Below the pieces are notes generated by a model, which had not been told where the DNA came from, searched no databases, and saw only the letters and a program-made list of their open reading frames with translations. This document shows, piece by piece, positions 41,237 through 50,112 of a stretch of 56,114 bases of DNA. Numbering within the stretch: the first letter of the stretch is position 1; each line of letters opens with the position of its first letter. The stretch covers positions 1-56,114 of the forward strand of contig CAJMST010000014.1 of assembly GCA_905216145.1 (NCBI GenBank). Reading direction: 5' to 3'. The DNA is from an uncultured bacterium. GTDB taxonomy: Bacteria > Actinomycetota > Coriobacteriia > Coriobacteriales > Coriobacteriaceae. A program made the position numbers and the translations under genes.

Positions 41237-42364
41237 ATGATCAATCGCAAGGCCATCGGTTATATCACCGCTAACTACTCTTCGACCTACGGCAGCGTGC
41301 TGCTCAAGGACCGCCCCATCGCGTCCGTTCCGTTTTTGGGCCGCTACCGCCTGATCGACTTCCCGCTGTCCAACATGATGAATGCTGGCATTAAGACCGT
41401 TGGCGTCGTCATGCCGGGCAACTACCGTTCCCTGATCGACCACGTGGGCTCGGGCAAAGACTGGGGCCTGGACCGCAAGAAGGGCGGCCTGTTCATGGTG
41501 CCCGGCAACGCGTATGGCACCACCAAGGGCGGCATGCGCTTCCTGCTGCGTGACATCATCTCCAACAAGACGCTGTTCCAGCGCTCGGACAAGCCCTATG
41601 TTGTGATGATGGGCACCAACATCATCTTTAACATGGACCTCAACACCATCATCGAGGCGCACGAGAACTCCGGCGCCCAGATGACCGTCGTGTACTGCAA
41701 GGCCACGCGCAACGTTGAGGACGAGACCAAGCTCGAGATCGGCGAGAACGGCCGCCTGACGGGCGTGAGCGCCGGAGTCGTGTATGGCGACAACGCGTCC
41801 ATGGACTGCTGCATCGTCAACCGCGATACCCTGCTCGAGATTATCGATCACTACCAGGCTGCCGACTATCTGGACCTGCTCGAGGCACTCCAGGGCGACT
41901 TTGGCAACATCGACGTGTGCAGCTACGAGTACAAGGGCGAGGTCGTGGGCGTGTTTAGTGAGAAGTCGCTGTACCGCCGCAGCATGGACCTGCTCGACCA
42001 GACCGTTGCCGACCAGCTCTTCGACCCCGAGCGCCCGATCCTGACCAAGGCCCACGACGTGCCGCCTTCGCGCTACGCGACCGGCAGCCACGCCTGCAAC
42101 TCGATTATCTCGGCCGGCTGCATCATCAAGGGCACCGTGCGCAACTCGATCCTGTCGCGCGGCGTTGTGGTTGAGGAAGGCGCATCGGTGACCAACTCGA
42201 TCATCAACCAGAGCTGCATCATTAAGAGCGGCGCCCGCGTTGAGAACGCCATTCTGGACAAGAACAACGTGGTTCCCACCAACACCGAGCTTCGCGGCAC
42301 GCCCGAGAACATCCTGGTGCTGGGCAAGGCTCCGTTAACTTCCGACACCACCATCGTACGTTAA
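41237..42364 (+). CDS. glgD: GlgD, regulatory homologue of glucose-1-phosphate adenylyltransferase
   Basis: 375 residues from the ATG at 41237 with GGGGG nine bases upstream. The fold is that of GlgC (SVPFLGRYRLIDFPLSNMMN, a C-terminal hexapeptide region with GCIIKGTVRNSILSRGVVVE). However, the N-terminal GGxGxRL loop is missing (YITANYSSTYGSVLLKDRPI takes its place) and the catalytic GDH is replaced by MMGTNIIFNMD. GlgD subunits lack activity of their own and raise that of GlgC in Bacillota and relatives. Adjacent to glgC. Confidence 0.95.
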   Translation: MINRKAIGYITANYSSTYGSVLLKDRPIASVPFLGRYRLIDFPLSNMMNAGIKTVGVVMPGNYRSLIDHVGSGKDWGLDRKKGGLFMVPGNAYGTTKGGMRFLLRDIISNKTLFQRSDKPYVVMMGTNIIFNMDLNTIIEAHENSGAQMTVVYCKATRNVEDETKLEIGENGRLTGVSAGVVYGDNASMDCCIVNRDTLLEIIDHYQAADYLDLLEALQGDFGNIDVCSYEYKGEVVGVFSEKSLYRRSMDLLDQTVADQLFDPERPILTKAHDVPPSRYATGSHACNSIISAGCIIKGTVRNSILSRGVVVEEGASVTNSIINQSCIIKSGARVENAILDKNNVVPTNTELRGTPENILVLGKAPLTSDTTIVR

Positions 42365-42395
42365 CGTTGGTACCGCAACATCGCTCGTAACATGT

Positions 42396-42431
42396 AGAAT
42401 AGCCGCCCGGTTCGCGCCTGGCGGCTATTCT
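42396..42431 (+). repeat. Hairpin between glgD and glgA
   Basis: AGAATAGCCGCC pairs perfectly with GGCGGCTATTCT over 12 bases around a 12-base loop. It lies between the glgD stop and the glgA start, 23 bases before the ATG, without a U-tract. It may set relative glgA expression or mRNA stability. Confidence 0.6.
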
Positions 42432-42454
42432 CGAATAACAACATGGGAGACAAT

Positions 42455-44731
42455 ATGGCTGATTCCAGCAAAAAGATGCAGATCGTGTTTGCCTCGGCCG
42501 AGTGCGCACCGTTTGTGAAGACCGGTGGCCTGGGCGACGTGGCGGGCTCGCTGCCTGCGGCGCTTGTGCGCGCCGGCGCCGAGGTCATCGTGATGGTGCC
42601 CAAGTACGCCACCATCAAGGACGAGTACAAGGCGCAGATGGAGCACTTCTCCGACTTTTACGTGAGCCTGGGCTGGCGCAATGAGTACTGCGGACTCGAG
42701 AAGCTCGAGCACGACGGCGTCACCTATATGTTCATCGACAACGAGCGCTACTTTGCGCGCGACTATCCGTACGGCTTCTTTGACGACGGTGAGCGCTTTG
42801 CGTTCTTCTCCAAGGCCATCACCGAGAGCCTGCAGCACCTGCCGGCCGGCTTTGAGTGCGACATCCTGCACTGCAACGACTGGCAGACGGCACTGGCGCC
42901 CGTGTTCTTGCGCGAGTTCTACCAGGGCCTGCCGCTGTACGACCGCGTCAAGACCGTGTTCTCGATCCACAACGTGGCGTTCCAGGGTCAGTTTAGCGAC
43001 ACCGTGATGGAGGACATCCTGGGTGTGGCGCATATTCCGGCGGCCGCCTCGCAGCTGCGTTGCGACGCCTGCAGCATCAACTACATGCTGGGCGCGCTGC
43101 GCTATGCCGACGCCATCACTACGGTGAGCCCCACCTATGCCAACGAGATCCAAACGCCCGAATTCGGCGAGGGCCTGGACGGCGTTCTGCGCGAGCGTTC
43201 TTACGCGCTGCAGGGTATTTTGAATGGCATCGACGTCGCTGGCTTTGACCCGGCGACCGACAAGCGCATTGCCGCCAACTACACGGTTGAGGACCGCTCG
43301 GGCAAGGCCATCTGCAAGGCTAAGCTGCAGGAGGAGCTGGGGCTCGAGGTGCGCGACGACCGTCCGCTCATGGTGATGGTCACGCGCCTGACGCGCCAAA
43401 AGGGCATGGACCTGGTCATGTACGCGCTCGACCGTATTTTGGCCGGCGGCGTGCAGGTGGCGGTGCTGGGCACCGGCGACCGCGACTACGAGGACGGCCT
43501 GCGTTACTTCCAGGACAAGTACCCCGGCACCATGGCCGCGCGCATCGAGTTTGACCCGGCGCTGTCGCAGCGCATGTACGCCGCCGCAGACATGTTCCTG
43601 ATGCCTTCGAAGTTTGAGCCCTGTGGCCTGTCGCAGATCATCGCCATGCGCTACGGTACCCTGCCCATCGTGCGCGAAACCGGTGGCCTGAAGGACACCG
43701 TGCAGCCGTACAACGAGTTTACCGGCGAGGGCACGGGCTTCTCGTTTAGTAACTTTAACGGCGACGAGATGGGCGACGCGGTCTTCCGCGCGGCGCGCCT
43801 GTTCTGGGATAACCGCGACGCCTGGAACCAGCTGGTCACGCAGGCCATGAGCCAGGACTTTAGCTGGACGCGCTCGGCCGACAAGTATCTGGACCTGTAC
43901 TTCTTTATGCACCCGGAGATCGAGCGCCCGGTGACTGTGGTTGAGGATGCTGCGGTGAAGGCTGAGGCTGAGCCCGAGGTGAAGGCTGAGGCTGAGCCCG
44001 AGGTGAAGGCTGAGGCTGAGCCCAAGGCAGAGGATGCTCGCGAACCCGAGGCCAAGCCGGCTGCGAAGCCTGCCGTCAAGAAGACCACGACGCGTAAGAC
44101 GACGGCCAAGAAGGCTACTACTACGAAGGCTGCCACCAAGACCGCTTCGACGACCAAGGCTGCTGCTACCAAGACGACCGCTGCCAAAGCAACGACCACG
44201 CGCAAGCGCACGACCGCTGCCGCCAAGAAGGCCACCGAAGTTGAGGCTACTCCCGAGGTAAAGGCCGAGGCCACGGCTGAGGCTCCTGCCACCGAGGCCA
44301 AGCCGGCCGCCAAGGCTCCGGCTAAGACCGCAGCCAAGAAGACGACCGCCGCTAAGACCACCGCTGCCAAGAAGACCACGGCTTCGAAGACAACGACCAC
44401 CAAGGCCGCTGCAACGAAGGCTGCCCCCAAGGCCGCTGCAAAGCCGACTGCCAAGGTTGAGGAGACAGGCGCCGAGCCCAAGCCCGCTGCCAAGACCACC
44501 ACGCGCAAGCGCGCCACGACGACGGCCAAGAAGACCACGACCAAGGCCGCTGCCCTCAAGGCAGAAGCCAAGCCCGAGGTCAAGGCCGCCCCGAAGGCCG
44601 AGGCCAAGGTTGAGGCAAAGCCCGAGCCCGCCAAGGTGACTCCGGTCTCCCCCGCCGCTCCGGCCGAGGAAAAGGCCCCGTCCAAGAAGACGTCCGTCCG
44701 CAAGGCAACCGCCACCCGCAAGCGTCGCTAA
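42455..44731 (+). CDS. glgA: Glycogen synthase (GT5) with long histone-H1-like C-terminal tail
   Basis: 758 residues from the ATG at 42455 (GGGAG five bases upstream). It extends alpha-1,4-glucan from ADP-glucose. The catalytic part (about 1-495) has VFASAECAPFVKTGGLGDVA with the K-x-G-G-L donor motif, CNDWQTAL, TVFSIHNVAFQGQF, RLTRQKGMDLVMYAL and MPSKFEPCGLSQIIAMRYGT. Typical GlgA ends near there. The remaining 260 residues are Lys, Ala, Thr, Pro and Glu: three copies of VKAEAEPE, then long runs of KKTTTRK, AAKKTTAAKT and KPAAKTTTRKRA, ending RKATATRKRR. The tail is positively charged and disordered in character. GlgB in the same cluster has a shorter similar tail. Confidence 0.95.
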   Translation: MADSSKKMQIVFASAECAPFVKTGGLGDVAGSLPAALVRAGAEVIVMVPKYATIKDEYKAQMEHFSDFYVSLGWRNEYCGLEKLEHDGVTYMFIDNERYFARDYPYGFFDDGERFAFFSKAITESLQHLPAGFECDILHCNDWQTALAPVFLREFYQGLPLYDRVKTVFSIHNVAFQGQFSDTVMEDILGVAHIPAAASQLRCDACSINYMLGALRYADAITTVSPTYANEIQTPEFGEGLDGVLRERSYALQGILNGIDVAGFDPATDKRIAANYTVEDRSGKAICKAKLQEELGLEVRDDRPLMVMVTRLTRQKGMDLVMYALDRILAGGVQVAVLGTGDRDYEDGLRYFQDKYPGTMAARIEFDPALSQRMYAAADMFLMPSKFEPCGLSQIIAMRYGTLPIVRETGGLKDTVQPYNEFTGEGTGFSFSNFNGDEMGDAVFRAARLFWDNRDAWNQLVTQAMSQDFSWTRSADKYLDLYFFMHPEIERPVTVVEDAAVKAEAEPEVKAEAEPEVKAEAEPKAEDAREPEAKPAAKPAVKKTTTRKTTAKKATTTKAATKTASTTKAAATKTTAAKATTTRKRTTAAAKKATEVEATPEVKAEATAEAPATEAKPAAKAPAKTAAKKTTAAKTTAAKKTTASKTTTTKAAATKAAPKAAAKPTAKVEETGAEPKPAAKTTTRKRATTTAKKTTTKAAALKAEAKPEVKAAPKAEAKVEAKPEPAKVTPVSPAAPAEEKAPSKKTSVRKATATRKRR
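43955..44026 (+). repeat. Three tandem 24-bp repeats in glgA tail
   Basis: GTGAAGGCTGAGGCTGAGCC-based 24-base units at 43955, 43979 and 44003, encoding VKAEAEPE three times. The third differs at its last bases. Such repeats allow copy-number change of the tail by slippage. Confidence 0.9.
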
Positions 44732-44762
44732 TCCGGACGATCCAAAACCCAAACATCACCAT

Positions 44763-44798
44763 ACAAGGGGGTGTCGTTAACCGCGACGCCCCCTTGTT
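44763..44798 (+). terminator. Terminator after glgA
   Basis: ACAAGGGGG-t-GTCG pairs with CGAC-g-CCCCCTTGT around a short loop, 32 bases after the glgA stop. The following T-run is short (TTCTAT), so the strength is uncertain. Confidence 0.65.
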
Positions 44799-44805
44799 CT
44801 ATAGA

Positions 44806-44817
44806 TTTGGTAAAACG
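44806..44817. promoter_or_regulatory. TTTGGTAAAACG operator-like site upstream of the amylase-amylomaltase fusion
   Basis: Identical 12-mer to the one upstream of glgB (34905-34916, other strand), and followed by ATTTT, so it is near-palindromic about the central CG. A shared LacI-family maltose/glycogen regulator is the simplest explanation. Confidence 0.45.
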
Positions 44818-44858
44818 ATTTTCTAGGACAACCGTTCGCCGATAGTGAACGGCTGTGG

Positions 44859-44887
44859 TTTAGACAACTAAAGTACAACGATATACT
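44859..44887 (+). promoter_or_regulatory. Candidate promoter of the amylase-amylomaltase fusion gene
   Basis: TTTAGA, a 17-base spacer and TATACT, about 60 bases upstream of the start codon. The -10 box is good, the -35 box modest. The operator-like site at 44806 lies just upstream. Confidence 0.45.
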
Positions 44888-44948
44888 TAAGAACTGTGCG
44901 TTAAGTCCATGACCCGTTGGCCATGAATGTATAGAACTGGACCGTACT

Positions 44949-47900
44949 ATGAGATTGATTCACAACAGCCGCCTGCCGCAGTTTCGCAACCCCTTTGGCG
45001 CTGTGACCACTGGAACTTCCGTTGCACTCTCGGTGATTTTGGAGGACGCCGATCCCAACCAGGCAACGCTCACCCTGCGCACCTGGGTCGATGGCGTCGG
45101 CGAGACCCTGATTCCGATGGAGCACGAGGGCGATGGCATTTTTACCGGCGAGCTCAAATGCACCGAACCGTGTCTTGTGTGGTACAGCTTTATATGCAAT
45201 ATCGAGGGCCAGCCCGAGGTTCGCTTGGGCGCGCCGCAGGGCCGCACTGGCGGCGAGGGCGTAACCTACGACTACGCCGAGGTACCGTCCTTCCAGATTA
45301 CCGTCTACAAGCACCGCGAGAACCGTCCCACCTGGTACGAGCGCGGCATGGTGTACCAGATCTTCCCCGATCGCTACGCGCGCGATGAGCATTGGCGCGA
45401 ACGTACAATGGCCCAACTCGAAAAACCGCGCAAGGGCATTCAGCGCCGCATGGTCGAGGACTGGAACGAGCCGCCCGTGTACGAGCGCGCCGAGGACGGA
45501 TCTATCAAGACCTGGGACTTCTACGGCGGCTCGCTTAAGGGTATCCAGGAAGACCTGCCCCGCATCGCCGAGCTGGGCTTTACGGCCATCTACCTCAACC
45601 CCATCTTTGAGGCCGCAAGCAACCATCGCTACGACACCGCCGATTACACCAAGATCGACCCGATTCTGGGCACAGAACAAGACTTTACCGAGCTGTGCCA
45701 GGCAGCCGAGAAGCTGGGCATTTCCATTATTCTGGACGGCGTCTTCAACCACACGGGCGACGACTCCATCTATTTCAACCGCTACGGCAACTACCCCGGC
45801 GTGGGCGCCTGGCAGAGCGAGGATTCCCCGTGGCGCGATGCGTTTACCTTCCACGAGGACGGCTCGTACGATTGCTGGTGGGGCGTGGGCAACATGCCCG
45901 CCATCAACGAGAAATCCGAGCTGGTGCGCGAGAAGCTCCTGGGCAAGGACGGCGTCATCCGCAAATGGCTGCGCGCCGGTGCCCATGGCTGGCGCCTGGA
46001 CGTGGCCGACGAGCTCTCCGACGACTTCTTGGCCGAGATCAAGAAGGCCGTGCTCGCCGAAAAGCCCGATGCACTGTTGCTCGGCGAGGTCTGGGAAGAC
46101 GCCTCCAACAAGATCAGCTACGGCCATCTGCGCCGCTACCTGCAGGGCTCCGAGCTGGACTCCGCAATGGACTACCCCTTCCGCGACATGGTCATCGGCT
46201 TTTTGATGGGCTACAAGAACGCCTATCAGGCGGCCGAGGACATCGAGACCCTGCGCGAGAACTATCCACGCGAGGCTCTGTCTTGCGCGCTCAATCTGCT
46301 GTCGAGCCACGACCGTCCTCGCATCATCTCGGTGCTCGGCGGTGGCCCCGACGAGTCACAGCTGCCCGAGAGCGAGCGCAGCAAATGGCGCCTGGACGAT
46401 AACTCGATGGGCCTGGCCAAGAGCCGTTTTTGGTTGGCGACGCTCATGCAGATGACCTTCCCGGGCGTACCCTCAATCTATTACGGCGATGAGTACGGCT
46501 TGGAGGGCCTCACCGATCCGGGCAACCGCCGTACCCTGCCGACCAAGGACCAACTCCACGACTTCGACACGCTGGCCATCGTTAAGAACGCGTCTGCCGT
46601 GCGCCGCGCGCTGCCCTTTATGGTCGATGGCGAGATCAAGGCCTTTGCGCTCAACGACGAAGTCTTGGCTTACACCCGCACGGGCAAAGACGGCGAGGCC
46701 GCGACGGTTATCATCAACCGCAGTCTGCGCAATTCGCACTGCGTGACGATCCCAGCGCTCGGCGAATGTGCGAGCGACGTTATCAGCGGCCACGAGTGCG
46801 AGATCCACAACGGTACGGTCACGCTCGACCTGTACCCGCTGGGCTCTTCGATCGTCTATCACCATGCCGAGAAGCGCCTGCAGGAGCCGCTCGACCACGG
46901 CGCGGGCGTCGTGTGCCACATCACCTCGGTGCCGACCGATGACGGCAAACCCGGCACAATCGGTGCGCCCACGCGTCGCTTTATCGACCATCTGGCCGCC
47001 ATGGGCATGCGCTACTGGCAGGTCCTGCCCGTCAACCCGACGGATTTCTTCCGCTCCCCTTACGCCGGTCCTTCGGCCTTTGCAGGCAATATCGACCTGC
47101 TGCCCGAAAGCCACGAGGAGCTGGCCGCCGACTTTGAGATCTGGAAGGCCCGCGGCGGCGAGGATGCCGACCCGCTGTACACAGCGTTTAAACATCGCAA
47201 TGCCGATTGGCTCGAGAAGTACTGCGTCTACATGGCCGTTAAGAAGTACTTTGAAGGCGAGTCGCGCCACGATTGGCCGGCAGATGTCGCGCGCTACAAC
47301 GAGCATCTGATCGACGACAAGCGTTTCCACGACGAGGCCGAGCTTCAGGCGTACATGCAGTACCGCTTTGACCTGGCTTGGTGCGAGCTCATGAACTATG
47401 CGCACAAGAAGGGCATCGAGGTTATCGGGGATATTCCTATGTACGTGTCCGACGATTCGGCAGATGCGTGGAGCGAGCCCGAGAACTTCTGGCTGTCCGA
47501 TACCGGCAAGGCGATTGAGATTTCCGGTGCGCCGCCCGACAACTTTGCGCCCGAGGGCCAGGTATGGGGCAACCCGACGTTCCGCTGGGACCACATGAAG
47601 CAGAACGGCTATAGCTGGTGGATGGATCGCCTGCGTCGTGCGTTTTCGCTCTACGACCGCGTGCGCCTGGATCACTTCCTGGGCTTCCACAGCTACTTCA
47701 GTATCCCCGCAGGTAAGGCATGCGCCGATGGCCGCTGGCTGGCGGGCCCGGGCAAGGACCTATTCCAGACCGCCTACGACGAGCTGGGTCCGCTCAACTT
47801 TATCGCCGAGGACCTGGGCTATTTGACGCCCGGTGTTCGCGCCATGGCTTCGACCTGCGGCTTCCCCGGCATGGATGTGCTGGAGTTTAGCGACTACGAC

Positions 47901-48245
47901 GTTCGCTGCGGTGTGCATCCCACGCCAGGAAAGATCCTGTACACCTCGACGCACGATACGTCGACGCTGGCCGGTTGGTGCACACGTTCCTTTGCGGGCG
48001 GCGATGAACCGAGCGGTGTTGAGGTGGCGGCAAAGCTGATGAGCGACGCGCTGGCAAGCGAAGCTCCCCTAGTGATGATGCCGCTACAGGATATCCTGGG
48101 GCTTAGCGACGACGCGCGCATGAACGTTCCGGGCGTTGCCACGGGCAACTGGACCTGGCAGGCTGACGAGGCTGACGTTGCCGCCGCCGAGGACAAAACC
48201 GCACAGCTCCTGCGCAACAACCATAGATTCTGGGGCGAAGCGTGA
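44949..48245 (+). CDS. Fused GH13 alpha-glucosidase/neopullulanase-like enzyme and GH77 4-alpha-glucanotransferase
   Basis: 1098 residues, two enzymes in one chain. Residues about 1-110 are a beta-rich N-terminal domain. About 120-635 is a GH13 barrel: MVYQIFPDRYARD, DGVFNHTG, GWRLDVADE (nucleophile Asp), LLLGEVWED (acid Glu), LLSSHDRPR and IYYGDEYGLEG. From about 640 a GH77 amylomaltase follows: GAGVVCHITSVPTDDGKPGT, WQVLPVNPTDFFRSPYAGPS, VRLDHFLGF (nucleophile), NFIAEDLGYLTP (acid/base) and TSTHDTSTLAGW. No frameshift separates them. It would hydrolyse short maltodextrins and disproportionate them to phosphorylase-usable chains. Its own promoter follows the glgA terminator. Confidence 0.93.
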   Translation: MRLIHNSRLPQFRNPFGAVTTGTSVALSVILEDADPNQATLTLRTWVDGVGETLIPMEHEGDGIFTGELKCTEPCLVWYSFICNIEGQPEVRLGAPQGRTGGEGVTYDYAEVPSFQITVYKHRENRPTWYERGMVYQIFPDRYARDEHWRERTMAQLEKPRKGIQRRMVEDWNEPPVYERAEDGSIKTWDFYGGSLKGIQEDLPRIAELGFTAIYLNPIFEAASNHRYDTADYTKIDPILGTEQDFTELCQAAEKLGISIILDGVFNHTGDDSIYFNRYGNYPGVGAWQSEDSPWRDAFTFHEDGSYDCWWGVGNMPAINEKSELVREKLLGKDGVIRKWLRAGAHGWRLDVADELSDDFLAEIKKAVLAEKPDALLLGEVWEDASNKISYGHLRRYLQGSELDSAMDYPFRDMVIGFLMGYKNAYQAAEDIETLRENYPREALSCALNLLSSHDRPRIISVLGGGPDESQLPESERSKWRLDDNSMGLAKSRFWLATLMQMTFPGVPSIYYGDEYGLEGLTDPGNRRTLPTKDQLHDFDTLAIVKNASAVRRALPFMVDGEIKAFALNDEVLAYTRTGKDGEAATVIINRSLRNSHCVTIPALGECASDVISGHECEIHNGTVTLDLYPLGSSIVYHHAEKRLQEPLDHGAGVVCHITSVPTDDGKPGTIGAPTRRFIDHLAAMGMRYWQVLPVNPTDFFRSPYAGPSAFAGNIDLLPESHEELAADFEIWKARGGEDADPLYTAFKHRNADWLEKYCVYMAVKKYFEGESRHDWPADVARYNEHLIDDKRFHDEAELQAYMQYRFDLAWCELMNYAHKKGIEVIGDIPMYVSDDSADAWSEPENFWLSDTGKAIEISGAPPDNFAPEGQVWGNPTFRWDHMKQNGYSWWMDRLRRAFSLYDRVRLDHFLGFHSYFSIPAGKACADGRWLAGPGKDLFQTAYDELGPLNFIAEDLGYLTPGVRAMASTCGFPGMDVLEFSDYDVRCGVHPTPGKILYTSTHDTSTLAGWCTRSFAGGDEPSGVEVAAKLMSDALASEAPLVMMPLQDILGLSDDARMNVPGVATGNWTWQADEADVAAAEDKTAQLLRNNHRFWGEA

Positions 48246-48333
48246 TAAAACCCCCGATATAGGGTACAGTTACAAACGTTTGAATTTTTGCGGGCAGAGT
48301 AATCTGCCCGCTTTGTGCTGAAAAGGAAGTATT

Positions 48334-48570
48334 ATGGCGCGCTACGATTACAAGTGCTCGAGCTGCGGCAACGTGTTTGAGGTTGAGCATCCCATGTCCG
48401 AGACTCCCGAGGTCGTGTGCCCGAGCTGCGGTGCCCCGGCGGCCAAGACGTTCTCGGCCAGCGGCATTAAATTTGAGGGTAGCGGTTTCTACAACACCGA
48501 CCAGCGAAGCGGCGGCTCCAGCACCAACGCCACGAGCGGCTGCTGCGCCAACTGCCCGCATAACCACTAG
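48334..48570 (+). CDS. FmdB-type zinc-ribbon protein
   Basis: 78 residues; AAGGAAG precedes the ATG. MARYDYKCSSCGNVFEVEHP and EVVCPSCGAPAAKTFSAS provide the two Cys-x2-Cys knuckles of the FmdB/putative regulatory zinc-ribbon family. The C-terminus adds SGCCANCPHNH, a further Cys/His-rich patch. The role is unknown; family members are small and often unlinked. It ends at a strong terminator. Confidence 0.88.
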   Translation: MARYDYKCSSCGNVFEVEHPMSETPEVVCPSCGAPAAKTFSASGIKFEGSGFYNTDQRSGGSSTNATSGCCANCPHNH

Positions 48571-48578
48571 AAACAACA

Positions 48579-48617
48579 CGGCCCCGCGATCAACACCAAT
48601 CGCGGGGCCGTTTCTTT
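48579..48617 (+). terminator. Rho-independent terminator of the zinc-ribbon gene
   Basis: CGGCCCCGCGAT and ATCGCGGGGCCG form a perfect 12-base stem with an eight-base loop, followed by TTTCTTT. It is nine bases beyond the stop codon. Confidence 0.92.
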
Positions 48618-48638
48618 AGCTACCCAGGTTTCCTTATG

Positions 48639-48705
48639 AGTTGCGGTGAAATAAGGACTGTTTGGCGGCTAGAAGCCTATATTCAATCCCTATTTCACCG
48701 CAACT
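48639..48705. repeat. Inverted repeat AGTTGCGGTGAAATA / TATTTCACCGCAACT
   Basis: Perfect 15-base arms at 48639-48653 and 48691-48705; the pairing extends imperfectly inward (AAGGACTG against CAATCCC). It occupies the convergent gap between the zinc-ribbon gene and rsmB. It could be a dispersed repeat or a convergent terminator; no U-tract is adjacent. Confidence 0.7.
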
Positions 48706-48711
48706 TAGTAG

Positions 48712-50112
48712 TTACTTGTGGACCAGGCGGGCGCAGAAGTGGCCGTCGTAGGAGTCGGCGTTTACCGGCACGCTTTGGAAGAGGCCTCGATCGTTCTGGC
48801 GTACGGATACGAGCTTCTTGGCCTGCGCGAAATCGGGAAGTTGCAGAATCTGCGCCTCGGAAAGGGGTGCCACACTAAAGCCGGCACCCTCGGGAGAGTT
48901 CAGGAAAGCGTCCACAACCTGCGTGTTCTCCTCGTCGAAGACCGAGCACGTCGCATAGATGAGCTCGCCACCGGCAGCCACGCGCTCAGCAGCCTCTTTG
49001 AGCATCGTCAACTGCAGTTTGGGCAGCTCAACCGTCACATCCTTTTCGGTCAGACGCCACGGAATCTCGGGGTGACGGCGCATGGTGCCGGTGCCCGAGC
49101 ACGGCGCATCGATAAAGACCGTGTCGAACTTAACCGGCTCGCCAAGCATGGCATCAAACGAAGTGAGCACCTCATCAAGCTCGCAGGCATCACCCGAAAC
49201 CGTACGAACGCCCTGAATACCGGCCTTATGCAGGCGAGCGAGATTCAGGTCGCACTTACGGTCATGAAGATCAAGTGCTGTATGCTGGCGGTCATAGCCG
49301 GCACGCTTGGCTTGGCACATCATCACATAGGTCTTGGTGCCACGACCGGCGCCGATCTCTAGGCAACGCCCGGGACGAGTCGCCGCAGTAGCGATGAGCT
49401 GGGCATTAAGGTCCGAGGCCACGGCAGCCGCGCGCTCAAACACACCCGACGCAACCGTGGCCTGCGCATCGACCGGCGCATGGCAGCCCGGAAACACCGG
49501 CGCCACAAGCTGCGAAATATACGGATCAGGTTTGGTCGCAAAGGCATTCTCGTGCAAAGCGAGCGGCGCGGGCGCCAGATTACCGGCAAAGTTGAGCGCG
49601 CCCTCGGGCGTATCGAACGACGCCATGATGCGTACGCAAAGCCAGCGCGGCATACCCATCAGGCGAGACAGGCGAACCAAACGTCGCTCGGACTCATCAG
49701 CATCCGCCGCGGTGGCAAAGTCCTCGACGTTGTCCGCAACCTTATGCAGCACGGCGTTCGCCAGACCGGCGGCCGATTTAGCGCCGCTACGAACCAGCTC
49801 AACGCCCTGACTCACGGCAACGCGACCCGGGGTATGCAGGTAGAGCATCTCGAAGGCCGAGATGCGAAGCGCCATGCGAACACGCGGCGCGACCTTTTTG
49901 GGCTTATCGAGAAACTGGTCGAGCAGTTCGTCCAAAATGCCCTGCGTGGCGGCAACGCCCAGCGCCAAGCGAGCGGCAAAGGCGGAATCGCGCTGGTCAA
50001 TGGCCTTGGCAGAAGCACGGGAAGACAACACGTCGCGTGCGTACATACCGCGAAGGTCGGCCTCCATCAGAACATCGAGCGCAAGCTTGCGCGCGGGAGA
50101 AAGCTTGCTCAT
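48712..50112 (-). CDS. rsmB: 16S rRNA (cytosine-967-C5)-methyltransferase
   Basis: 466 residues from the ATG at 50112, which overlaps the fmt stop by four bases (ATGA). An N-terminal NusB-like RNA-binding helical domain (RKLALDVLMEADLRGMYARD, RVRMALRISAFEMLYLHTPG) precedes a SAM-dependent methyltransferase: LEIGAGRGTKTYVMM, then FIDAPCSGTGTMRRHPEIPW with one catalytic Cys, and LIYATCSVFDEEN with the second Cys. It is the last gene of the classic priA-def-fmt-rsmB block. Confidence 0.94.
   Translation of the reverse strand: MSKLSPARKLALDVLMEADLRGMYARDVLSSRASAKAIDQRDSAFAARLALGVAATQGILDELLDQFLDKPKKVAPRVRMALRISAFEMLYLHTPGRVAVSQGVELVRSGAKSAAGLANAVLHKVADNVEDFATAADADESERRLVRLSRLMGMPRWLCVRIMASFDTPEGALNFAGNLAPAPLALHENAFATKPDPYISQLVAPVFPGCHAPVDAQATVASGVFERAAAVASDLNAQLIATAATRPGRCLEIGAGRGTKTYVMMCQAKRAGYDRQHTALDLHDRKCDLNLARLHKAGIQGVRTVSGDACELDEVLTSFDAMLGEPVKFDTVFIDAPCSGTGTMRRHPEIPWRLTEKDVTVELPKLQLTMLKEAAERVAAGGELIYATCSVFDEENTQVVDAFLNSPEGAGFSVAPLSEAQILQLPDFAQAKKLVSVRQNDRGLFQSVPVNADSYDGHFCARLVHK

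Noticed and set aside
37429..41256. A 1275-codon minus-strand frame opposite glgP and glgC
   Set aside because: It is an antisense shadow created by high third-position GC; the plus-strand genes have full catalytic motifs.
42425..44752. A 775-codon Gly/Leu/Arg-rich minus frame opposite glgA
   Set aside because: It is a shadow of the glgA tail repeats, with no family resemblance.
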